Positions 11,930 to 23,300 of a stretch of DNA of 64,000 bases are shown here, in pieces (the first letter of the stretch is position 1; each line of letters starts with the position of its first letter). This stretch comes from Caenorhabditis elegans (lineage: Eukaryota; Nematoda; Chromadorea; Rhabditida; Rhabditidae), in NCBI RefSeq assembly GCF_000002985.6, contig NC_003282.8, positions 12,276,001 through 12,340,000 on the forward strand. Direction: 5' to 3'. Position numbers and translations under genes: made by a program. The notes under the pieces are model-generated. The model saw only the letters and a list, made by a program, of their open reading frames with translations. It was not told the origin of the DNA and ran no database searches.

Positions 11930-13258
11930 ATGCTAACCGAGTTGGCGCTTGGCCTATTCGCCTTATGGATAGCTATTTTCAGTCAGGCCCTTCACAAAAT
12001 TGAGGAAGGACATGTCGGAGTTTACTACAGAGTGAGTTATTTCCTTGTTTTAGAAGGTGGAGTACGGCTAGTGGGAAATTATCAAATATCATAATAAAAC
12101 ATATTTAAAAAACATTTTAGACATTTTTCAAATACTTCTTATTATGATTTGGCCATAGGAAATTTAATATTCAAATCAAAAAATTAATTGAAAAATCTGT
12201 TTTCAGGGAGGAGCTCTTCTGAAAGCAGTCACAAATCCAGGTTATCATATGCACATTCCATTTCTGACGACAGTGAAATCAGTTCAAGTTACTCTTCAAA
12301 CTGATGAAGCTACAAATGTGCCTTGTGGAACGTCTGGCGGAGTTCTCATCTACTTTGATCGAATTGAAGTCGTCAATTTTTTGTCTCAAGATAGTGGTCA
12401 GTGACATGATTCTAGATCCGTTTCCCCATAATAAATACCTAAATCCTAATTATTTGATTTTTCAGTTTATGCAATTGTAAAAAACTACACCGTGGACTAC
12501 GATCGTCCTCTGATCTTCAACAAAGTTCATCATGAAGTGAATCAGTTTTGTAGTGTACACACTCTTCAAGAGGTCTATATCGATCTTTTTGGTTAGTCCT
12601 AATACTTCTAGATTTAGTATTAAAGATTTGAAATTTCAGATAAAATTGACGAAGAAATCAAGAATGCTCTACAAGAAGATCTAGTTAAAATGGCACCCGG
12701 TCTTTATGTACAAGCAGTACGAGTTACTAAACCGAAAATTCCGGAAGCTATTCGATTAAATTACGAGAAAATGGAAGCTGAAAAGACGAAACTTCTCGTG
12801 GCTCAAGAAACTCAAAAAGTTGTAGAAAAATTGGCTGAAACTGAGAGGAAAAAGGCTGTTATCGAAGCAGAGAAGGCTGCTCAAGTTGCACTTATTCATC
12901 AAAAACGATTGCTTTCTGAGAAGGAAACTGAAAAGTTGTTGAATCAAATGGAAGCTGAAAGCAATTTGGGTAAACATTTATATTTTCTTTTAAGAAATTT
13001 CATTCATTTTTTTTTCAGCATCCGAACGATCTAAGGCAGACGCTGAATTCTACAAAGCACAGAAACAAGCTGACTCGAACAAAATACTTCTCACAAAGTG
13101 AGATTTCTTTGAAACGAAATTTTTTTTTGAAAATATAATTTTTCAGAGAGTACTTGGAGCTGCAAAAGATTCGAGCAATTGCCTCGAACAACAAAATCTA
13201 TTACGGTGACAGCATCCCACAAGCATTCGTCATGGGGACCACTCAACAGACTGTCTAG
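11930..13258 (+). CDS. erl-1: Erlin, ER lipid-raft prohibitin-family protein
   Basis: Exons 11930-12031, 12207-12396, 12466-12591, 12640-12969, 13019-13097 and 13147-13258 join to 312 codons. A single N-terminal signal anchor ([17 protein letters not shown]) precedes the SPFH/prohibitin domain; [36 protein letters not shown] and [11 protein letters not shown] are nearly identical to mammalian erlins. A charged coiled coil ([20 protein letters not shown]) follows, then the erlin C-terminus [14 protein letters not shown]. Erlin complexes in the ER lumen membrane target activated IP3 receptors for degradation and act on sterol control in mammals. The ATG is 178 bp after the SLC37-like stop, with a pyrimidine-rich TTTTAG signal between them, so operon-like transcription is possible. 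Confidence 0.95.
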
Positions 13259-13580
13259 ATTTACAAGAAGATAATTCCATTTGAATCGGGTACACACATA
13301 CCTGTCACGCCTCATCCCAATTGTCGTTCTCATAATTTTTATTGACTTTGTATTGTTCGGAATATTATATTTAAAATAAAAAAATCTTTATCAAGAACGT
13401 GGTAAACTTTTTAGAGTTAAATATAAACTTTCTGGTGGCAACGATATTAAAGTTGGATTTGAATTTATGTTTTGTAATATTTTCTACTCTTTCGTGAATT
13501 TCTATCAACCTTACTCGAATATCATGAAAAGAATTAGTGATTGTTATGGTATGTTGGCCAGGTATTATGGAGACGCAGAA

Positions 13581-13654
13581 AAATCAAACGCTCCGCCCCC
13601 AAACGTTGGGTCTCGTTAGGTATTTGCGGAAAAACCACAAATTCCAACGTTTTT
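13581..13654 (-). repeat. MITE fragment, copy 2
   Basis: Reverse-complement relative of the block at 11226-11310, sharing the GGGTCTCGTTAGGTA and CTCCGCCCCC elements. It lies downstream of erl-1 in an otherwise unremarkable 520-bp intergenic stretch (13259-13778). Confidence 0.5.
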
Positions 13655-13778
13655 AAAATTTTTTTGCCGATTTTTATTAGTCATTTCATTCTTCACGCGT
13701 CCAACATAATATAAACCTATTAATTAAGATTTTTTAGAGGTTTCAACGCCAGGAAAGCAGCACATTTTGGAGTGTAAT

Positions 13779-14962
13779 ATGAGCAATCGAGAAAGTCTGA
13801 ACGAGAGTTTGTTCATGGATTATGAGTATATTTTTGTTTTAGAAAAACTGAAAACAACTAATTTTCAGCCAAATTTCTGAAGACTATGACTTTGTCACGT
13901 ATGCGTTGTTGCGAGAGAAGAGATCGTCTAAAAATAACAACATGGTTGGGGTGTTTCTCCAATTAATTTTGATTTCAAAATTTTTCCAGAAGACTTCTCA
14001 TGTTATCACGTCGACTCTGAATACTGAAAAATCATTGGAAACGTATCTCGATGAGTACGGTAAATTCCCGCTTCCAGATTGGATGACCGCTGTGATCGTT
14101 CGTGGTAAATACAAATTCAAATCCATAAAATGAATCCAATATTCATGTGTTTTTAATTTTCCTAGATATTGCCAACGCACTGCTTCAACTGCACAGCAAC
14201 CAAGTGCTCCATGGAGCTGTTACGCTCGAAAATATTTTTTTGATGAAGGATGAGCCATCGTTTTGCTTATTGACAAGTAGATCACATGCTCGGAAAATGG
14301 AATCGGATAAAATGTTCGTTAATTTATTAATTTTGTTGCAAAATGGTTATTTTTGAATAACGAATTGCAATTTACAAAAATAAAAACAAACATTTCAATT
14401 TGTAGTCATCGTGACGAAGGATATTTGTAGACTTGAAATCCGTAGATTGCATGCTCTGATTTTAAAATTACAAATTTTATTGCTTCATTTTTTATTAGAA
14501 ACAAAATATTTTGCGTTTAGATCTTAGATTTAATATTTTTTAAATAAAAATATAATCTTGAATTTTGAGTAGGTCAAATACGTCCCGACCATTTTGAAGA
14601 TTTTGAATTCCAAAAGTTTTTTTTTCGCACGGTTTATCAGAGGAGCGCACTTTCTGTCTTCCGTTTCAGCAAAACTTTCATTTATTTTCTTGTTTTTTAC
14701 ATTATTTTTCAGCATGGATTCTCGTGCTGTTGACATTTCTCAGCTTGGATCAGTTCTTTTTCGTTGTTTAACCGGCCATGAACACGGATCTATAAATCTA
14801 GACAGCTTGCCGTTTGTGATTTCACCTGAAGGCGTCAAGCTGGCTCAAAAAATGATGGCTCGTAAATTCTGTGAATCCGTTCATTATATCATCAATCACA
14901 CGTTCATCATTGAAAACAAAAAATTGTCAACTGCTCGTTTCTTGAATCTGAACTCAAACTAA
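13779..14962 (+). CDS. Small divergent kinase-like protein (probable pseudokinase fragment)
   Basis: Exons 13779-13825, 13869-13944, 13990-14104, 14166-14313 and 14713-14962 join in phase to 211 codons. The middle, DIANALLQLHSNQVLHGAV followed by TLENIFL, has the layout of a protein kinase helix E plus catalytic loop, but the HRDLK position reads HGAVT, and the DFG position is an unrelated LLTSR. The stretch after it (VDISQLGSVLFRCLTGHE) resembles the kinase helix-F region, where D-x-x-x-x-G is usual. A glycine loop and VAIK lysine are not seen, and the N-terminal part is too short for a full N-lobe. It is therefore catalytically dead if the match is right. It ends only 90 bp before the next start on the same strand. 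Could also be unrelated to kinases. Confidence 0.6.
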
Positions 14963-15051
14963 TCTAGTTTGCCTCTGAAAATGAATCTGTTCTTAAAATT
15001 TGTTCTCTTTTTTCTTGGTTTTTCAAATGTTAACATATTTTATAGATTAAA

Positions 15052-17132
15052 ATGGAAAGAAGTATGGCGCTTGCGGAGAGAAAAAATCAGAATCCCAATA
15101 AGTCGAAACCCGACCCAAAAGAAAAAAAGTCATCTAAAAAAGGGAAGAAATCAAAAAACACTGAAGAACAGGAGGACAAGACCAAAACTGAAGAAACACA
15201 AGAAGAAATTGTCCCAGATCCATTAAAAGAAGATGCAAAGATTCTTCCTGATCTTGTATCAAGAAGCTCAATTATAAGTGCATTTGAATCTGATGGAAGT
15301 CGATGGTTTCTGTTAGTTTCTGTAGCATTGCTCAACTTCTCGAATACGTGCTCTTGGATTGCGTATGCACCAGTTGGCAACTATGTCAACGCCTTATATG
15401 GGGAAGAATCTGCTGCCTGGTAAGTTTTCAAATGTTTCTTTAAAAAAACAAGGTATTTAATAACAATTTACAGGTTCTCCATGATCTACATGTTTGTGTC
15501 AGTTCCATTTGGATTTATCGGGATGTATATTGGCAGTAAAAACACACTCAATGTCCCACTAATCGCAGCTTGTGTTTTAAATGCTATCGGAGCCTTGATC
15601 CGTGCTCTATCTACGCAACCTCAAGTGGATCCGCAAAATCGTTTTCCCATTTGTCTTCTTGGACAATCGATTGCAGCAATGGCATATCCATTCATCATGT
15701 TTCTTCCATCGAAAATCTCGGCTACATGCTTCCCGCCATCTCAACGAACAATTGCTACGACGATTGGTGTTATGGCTAACCCATTAGGCGTTATGGTTGT
15801 AAACCTGGTAGCACCACTTATAGTTCAATCGTCTGATGATGTCTGGATTTTGAATGTCATTTTATTTATCATCTGCTTTGTTGCTTTATTTTTCGCTGGG
15901 GTGAGTTAAAATCATCAGGGGTGCGCGGCAATTCTACAAAATGAGCCAGTGTGGCATGTTCTTCTAATATTTTTCAATAAAATTTAGTGGTAAAATATAG
16001 AAAAAATATTTGATTTATCTAAAAAATTACTTTTAATTAACTTGAAACAACTGAAAAAAAAGTGCTTTAAAAAATTCTGAAATACGATAATTGCCGGAAA
16101 TCGTTTCTGTTAAATATTGTTTCTATACACTAAATTTTAATAAAAAACACTAGGAGAATTAGCCACACTGGCCAGTGCACTGGATGCTGTTGTTTGCCGC
16201 GCACCCCTGAGAATCATGATAGTTATATTTATATTTATGTCTTCAGTGCTCACTTGGTTGCTTGAAACCTGATGAAACGAAACAACGGAAATCAAATGAT
16301 TATGCTACCAGCTGCGGGTCTGTTTTTGGAAACCTCAACTACGACATTCTAATGTTTGCTCTTGGAGGTGGAATCGGAATGTTTAACAGTTTGTACACGA
16401 TGATGCTGCAAATGTTGTGCCCTTCTGGTTATGGAAACCAGGTTGCAGGGATTTGCGCAGTTCTCATGATCGGATGTGGAATGATTGGTGCAACCGTTGC
16501 GAGTATCTATGTCGATAAGCATAAAAATTACCGAACAGCTATGATCGTACTCATGAATTTCGCTGTTATCTTTGGAGTTGGATTTCTCTGGATGTCAAAA
16601 GTTCCAAATATGTCATTGATTCTGTTTTTCATATCAGGAGCCTTCGGATTTTGTGGACTGGCTGCCTACCCTGTTGGATTAGAGCTTGCTATTGAATGTA
16701 CATATCCAGCCGCTCCAGAAGTTTCCTCAGGTTTTATTGTGCTCGTTGGACAACTATTCAGTGTGCTGATTGTTGCAATTATCAAAATCGGCGCGAAAAG
16801 CCTAAGTTTTGTTGATAGCGATTTTGGAGTGGAGGCATGTCGGGCGCATGCAGAGGACGCCATCAATGTTCCAAAGAATTATGATAATCCAATTATTGTG
16901 AGTTTTGGTAGAAGCTAATCTAATACAACTCTCTTATTTGCAGATCATCACATTCATTGCTGTTTTAATTGCCATCGTGGTTTGGTTCTTACGTGAGGAT
17001 TACCGACGACTAAGAAGAGAGATGACTAATGCTCCGAACAGAACACGCACAACGGTCTCTACCACCACAATCGTTGGTGCCACTACCCAAGAATCGGATC
17101 CTCTTAATCCGTCGACAAGTGAACAGCGATGA
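15052..17132 (+). CDS. SLC49-type major facilitator (FLVCR/MFSD7 family)
   Basis: Exons 15052-15419, 15474-15900, 16247-16897 and 16944-17132 give 544 codons. A lysine/glutamate-rich cytosolic N-terminus of about 80 residues precedes the first membrane helix, which starts RWFLLVSVALLNFSN followed by WIAYAPVG, the hallmark of SLC49 proteins. The YPFIMFLPSKISATCFPP stretch and later G-rich helices fit the twelve-helix fold. The family moves heme, choline or related solutes; the substrate here is unknown. The C-terminus is a basic, serine/threonine-rich tail. The start is the first ATG after a TTTATAG acceptor, 90 bp after the kinase-like gene, suggesting co-transcription. Intron 2 contains a hAT-type MITE with a near-perfect 8-bp target duplication. 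Confidence 0.88.
15916..16209. mobile_element. hAT-type MITE in SLC49-like intron 2
   Basis: A 294-bp palindromic, non-coding element begins CAGGGGTGCGCGGCAA and ends TTGCCGCGCACCCCTG, perfect terminal inverted repeats with hAT-style CAGGG ends. The flanks AAAATCAT (left) and AGAATCAT (right) differ by one base, as expected for an aged 8-bp target-site duplication. Inner sequence resembles the element in tag-335 intron 2. Confidence 0.85.
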
Positions 17133-17357
17133 ACGATGGAATATGGACAATTATTTTTGTTAGCCAGCATCTTTTTTTAATGTCAATATTATTGTTATTA
17201 CTATATTTTGTTCGAAACTGATTGTACTGGAATTGTTCAATACGGGACGATTATTATTATTATTTGAAGTAAACCATTTCACTTGACACATCCATTAATA
17301 ATAAATACCAGTAATTGAATTAAACCTACAGTAACAATAAGTTAATTAACGAAATAA

Positions 17358-20300
17358 TTATGTCAAATCTTTACAGATTTTTGTGTAGATCGGTCTAACT
17401 AATTCCATCCCGTGTGCTGACAGATGGTTGACTCCTGTGAAATAGAGAAATCCTCGATTGTCAAAAAATTCGAAGCGATTTGATGTTTTGTTGAAAAGCA
17501 ACGGTTCGTAATCAATCATCTCGCATTTCGATCCACATTCCTTCACAATTGCTTCTGTTCGTAGTCGCGCCAGCTTATAAGTGTCGGGCTGGACAATTTT
17601 TTTCTGAAATTAAAAATCATTTATTGAAGATATAAAATTTTTTGGTTTCTCGGAGCAAAAAATTCTATTGCCCAGACGCTAAATTTTGCGATTCTCGGGT
17701 CGCTGCGCTCCCCCGAGAAAAAGTTTTCCCTAGTTCCGCTTCGCTCGAGAGACATGAGAAAAACGAGAAAACAGAGATAATTGAGTTACAGATTTATGGG
17801 CTTTGCGTGTAGTACAGGTCGTGACAGATGTAAGAAATTAGGGGCAGTTGGGCGCCAGGCGCACAACTTGAACGATACGAGGGCCACGAACAGTGAAAAT
17901 TGGGGAAATTTATTAAGTCGTCTGCCCGATCGTTCGATGTCGATAACGTCGTTGTAACGTTGAATGTGCTGCAGAAGCTGCTGATGTTGTTGAACTTGTT
18001 GAACGTGCTGAGCTTGTTGGACGTTGCTTGAGCTGTGCTGAAGTTTGTGCTGAAAAACGAAAAGGGACGGACCGAAAGTACTTATGGTTAGTTACAGTGA
18101 ACACAAATGGTAAACCAACGTGTCTCGATCCTGGTAACTTGTATTCGTCAGTTACCCCACACGAACATGTCTTCTCGATTTCCTCAGTTTCTTCCAGTCT
18201 GACCACCATCGCTTCCATCCAACTACAAACGATCTGCAATTTCCTTGGCCTCCTGAATACCTGAAGAAGTTGAACTAGTTCTGCAACAAATATTATATTA
18301 ATATTTTAATGTCTCGGGACCTAGCTTTGGAGAGTTTGGGCAACAAAAAGGCTTATTTGGGGGTCGGGGCCGTTATGTCATTTTAACTACCCCACAAAGA
18401 GCTAACTGAGGTCAGTCGTGTGGATATTCTGAGAATTCCCACGTCGATCCCCGACCTTCTCCACTGCCTGTCGTCCCCTGCCCTGTCCGGAATCGATGTG
18501 AGCCCTTGAGTTGCTCGGTGGCGTGTCATATTCCTCACGTCTTTCTTCTCGACTGTTCCAGAGATTGGAATTGTGACTCCTGTAAAACTTCTCGCTGCCT
18601 GTAAATCAGCAGGATCAACCTTTAAGATATTAATTTTCGGCCGCTCTCATAATAATTCATATTTTAAACCCATCTCCTGCTACCACCAAAAAAGACTGAC
18701 AAATTACTCTTTAAATGTTTCGGAGGAATCCTGTCTGTCCGCTCTGGTGGAACTGCGGAAATTAAAAAAAAATTACCTGGTGCTTACTCGTATTTTGAAC
18801 CTACCCACAATAGCTCGGAGTTAGAACCGCCGCTAGAATAGTGAATATAGCATGGCAAATATCAGTAGAGGGGTGGGTGGGCGGGAACTCACACGTGGAA
18901 TGAGGAGAAAGAATCGCCGCGGCGCCCGCAGGGCGCTTGTCGTGGCGGGACCCGCGCCGACGGAAAATGCATGCGCCTTTAATCTGCTACCGCTTCTCTC
19001 TCGCTCCGCTGTCACGGGAAAACACCCTATTCTCGGGTCGCTGCGCTCCCCCGAGTAAAAGTTTTCCCTAGTTCCTAGCTTCGCTCGAGAGACATGAGAA
19101 AAACGAGAAAACAGAGATAATTGAGTTACAGATTTATGGGCTTTGCGTGTAGTACAGGGTAGAACGAGAAAAGCCTTGGGGCTAAAAGTTGCCAAGAGAT
19201 AACTGCTAGCATTATCACGATAACGTCCGCGTGACCCTACAACGCAACAAAAAAGCCCATTACCGACAACATTTGAAATATTGATGAAGCTTGTGCGGAC
19301 CCGTCTCTACAAGTATGATTCGAAGTCGAGGTTTATAACTCTAGAATCTAGACTATAACCTGAAACACGGTTGTTCTGAAAAGTATCGTCTTACCGTATC
19401 CGACCCTCGCTTCCAAGACGGTCACTTTATAAGACATTATGCTCGTCTTTTTTACCCTTTGCCCAAAGCAATGATTCTAATAGTTTATGACAAAGCGGAA
19501 AAGAAGAGCAATTAATCTTCTATTTGAGAGAATTATACTGTTCTGAAACTTCCAAATCTGTCTCTCCGACTCCTGTCCGCTTTCGACATATTTATAATGT
19601 TATGAGGACGTGTCTCGAACGAACCGACCTGTTGGAAAGCTACGACCTGTTGGAAAGCTGATGGAAAACATTATGTAAAAAATTTGCTTTAGCCGGAAAC
19701 CGCGCGAAAAATACCTATAAGCTGCTAATCTTCTTCATGTTCCTATTCTGAAATCGCTTCGTAACAGAAAACACCATCAAAGTCCACTTCTTATACGTTC
19801 TACAGCTTTCCACTCCGGGGTCTGTTCCCTTGTAAGAATCGCTACTCCGCTAGTGTCTTAGAAACTGTATTGGCCTAAATTAGAAACGAAAACGATACCT
19901 CGAAATTCAGAACTATCCCTTTCCTTGACTGGAAAGAAAAAACCGCTCTATGCTCCACCCAGTGCCGGAAATCCAAAATTTCTCTCAGCAGGAGCTGCCG
20001 TGAATCTCGTACATTCTCAGAGAAACTGCAAGATCTTGTCCTTTCCTCGATCGATGCTGCCGGACATCTCAATACCCGCGACCTGAGCTGCCGGTCATCG
20101 CACTTTTCTTGACACAAGCTGTCGGACCTGTTACTTTCCTCGACATAAGCTGCCGGAACACTCACACTTTCCTCGGCAGAAGCTGTCGAAAACTCAAACT
20201 TTCCTCGACATAAGCTGTCGGAAAACTCGAACTTTCCTCGACAGATGCTGTCGGAAACTCACACTTTCTTCGACCGAAGCTGTCGGAACTCCCACTTTCT

Positions 20301-23300
20301 TCGACAGAAGCTGTCGGAAACCCACACTTTCTTCGACAGAAGCTGTCGGAACTCCCACTTTCTTCGACAGAAGCTGTCGGAAACCCACACTTTCTTCGAC
20401 AGAAGCTGTCGGAACTCCCACTTTCTTCGACAGAAGCTGTCGAAAAACTCGCACTTTCTTTGACAGAAGCTGTCAGAACTTACACTTTCCTCGGTAGAAG
20501 CCGTCAAAAACTCACACTTTCATCGAATGAGGCCGTCGATCATCGCCCTTTCCTCGACAGAAACTGTCGGACTAAACTCTTTATCGCAAAAACCTATCTG
20601 GTTCAAAAACTATTATCTACTGAAACTTATGAGATATCGCGCGCATCTTACCTTTCCCGTCTGATAACCTGTAAAAGCTAAATTTACTCTCTAATTTATT
20701 GGTCCTTGTCGACCTCCTAAAACAGACTAATAAGCCGAAAGCGGCCTCGGTGTCTCTTTATTACCTTAGTTTGTCAGAAAACCGCAAACGAATTCTATAA
20801 TTAAGTAAAATTATATTTCGCGAGGCGAGGTGCAGTTTACATGACTGAATGAAAATCCCTGAGGATTGAGATCACCTGTCCACATCATGGACCTTTTCTG
20901 CATTTCTTATGCTCTACATAACTCGAGTACGATAAAACGGATGATTATTATGTAAAAAGTGAAATAACGACGACATGCGAGATCGGTAACACGGAAAAAT
21001 CGGCCAAAACAGAACGGTTTACGAAGGGATATAATATTTTAAAGGCGCGAATAAATCTAGGCTTAAAGAGTGTTTGAGAAAGAACGGAAATTCTTAACAG
21101 GTTGTGGCTATGATAAGAGATTAATAAGAATCGAACGAAAAACGGAAAAACAGAAACAAATTTTCGAATACAAGCCTGACTTCTAGGCGCAATGAACATT
21201 TTAGGCCAATAACAGCGAACGATCGGAGAGAAAGGAGAAAATTATAATAATAGATGAATTAAAACGCGAAATTATTACGAAAATTCCTTTCACTCACACT
21301 CCGCTTCCTGTTTTCCACTCATAGACGCTAAAAATTGCTTAAATGACTAAAAATATACTCCTAACACACTATAAAACCCCTAATTAATTGAAAAACAGTT
21401 AAAATACGCTAAAAATTCGCAAAAACACAAAAAAATCCATAAAATCACGACCTCTACGGTACTCACACGTAGAATGAGGAGAAAGAATCGCCGCGGCGCC
21501 CGCAGGGCGCTTGTCGTGGCGGGACCCGCGCCGACGGAAAATGCATGCGCCTTTAATCTGCTACCGCTTCTCTCTCGCTCCGCTGTCACAGGAAAACACC
21601 CTATTTTGAGCTGCAAATACGGTACCCGGTCTCGACACGATAGATTTTTGTTACTTGTTAAAAATTATGTTGCTAGGGTTTGTAATTACATTATAGTGCA
21701 CTATTCTTTAAAGGCGCACACCTTATTGTCTTTAACACACAATATTGTCGTGTCGAGACCCAGTACCGTGTTCTTGGAGCGAAAAATGCAGAATTTTGTG
21801 TCTGTGATAGTGTTGACTTACATGAATTTCATTAATATCAATTCCATTTTTCAAATCTTTTGCCAATTGCAACGTGTATTGATTATTTGTCCTTGGAAAA
21901 GCATCCAAAACGAAAAGCTTCTTTTTGATATTTGGAATGAATTGATTCATTTGATTTCTCATCTCCTTATACGTCGAATCCTTTTCCAAGTTGGTATCGT
22001 TTTTCTCAAATGGTACTCCGGTGGCAAAGAATCTGAAAAAATCTGACTGTAATCTTTGCTAATATAAAAAAGTAGGGTAACCTGGTAAAAAGGAATGCAT
22101 AGTCTGGCTTGGTACCTTTCAAAAAGTCAACAAAATCAATTAAATGACGTTTACAATGAGCTTCGTTGGATAGAGCAGCTAATGGTTCACATCCTGGAAA
22201 ATAAAATAATGCGATTTTTAAACTTTTTTCTAGTTGTAACGGAAATCTGGAGTCATAAATTGTTATCAGTGTCTGAAGGAATAAACAATACAACCATCTT
22301 ACAATTAGCAGTACGTCGGGGAGTACTGTACCTGTACTGTCTTGCACAGGTTTACAAATAATTTCATATAGAATTTCTTATAGAATGACCGCGAAAGCGT
22401 TAAACCCAGGATCTAGCTCAAATTGTTTGTTATAAACAATTTTTGATTTCTTTTTCGTATCATCTAAATTCACGTTTCCTCGGGGAGTACACGAGCTGCG
22501 TAACTTGACACATGGTCGTGTTAGAGCTTCTCACGCTTTATCGGTCATTCTTGAGATATTAATGAACAAATTTGAAAATTGGAAGTCACAGTAATGAGTC
22601 AAACTTGTGACACAAATGCGAAAAAAAAACTGCCTGAAATTCAACGTACCATATTCTGAATACATTGTAACATTGTAGGCCCGATGCCGGCATTCTTGTA
22701 AGAACATTTTACGATGATTCAATGTGAGACTGTTTCCAAATATGGCAATTTTGAAATCTTTTCCTTTTTCCTGAAAAATTGAGTAAATCCAATTATTCGG
22801 GAAATGACCATTACCTCATAATCACACCATACTTTTCCAGGTGTTCTTGATACACACCCTGGCTCATCGAGTCCACCTAAATCAGTACGCTGCCAATACG
22901 CATTCATTCTGTCAGCATCATCTGAAATAGACAATCTTTTTTTTCAATTCACGAAGCATCAACTTACCAATCGTCATATTTGGCAAAATGCCATCAATTC
23001 TGGCAAAGTTGTTAGTAGTCGAAGAGTTAATTTTCTCATGGATAACATCCTTATTGATCAAAATTAAATTGACAACTAGTAACAACATAATGAGAATGGC
23101 AATGGAGAGATTTGAAAGTTTCAAGTACCACCTGTAATGACCAAAGTTTAGGGGTCAGAGATGTTTGTGTTCACTTACTTTTCATATGTTTCATACACCG
23201 CTACAGCTATTATAATCGAGACCAACAAACCCGCAGTTAACACTGAAAGATTATTTTCAACTGGTTTTGTTTTGTTTTGATATTTTAGGATTAGGCGAAA

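Noticed and set aside
18852-22046. Arg/Ala-rich proteins (RRKNRRGARRALVVAG) at 18.9 and 21.5 kb
   Set aside because: They are translations of the GC-rich R2 repeat, present twice because the DNA is duplicated, and the frames end shortly outside the repeat.
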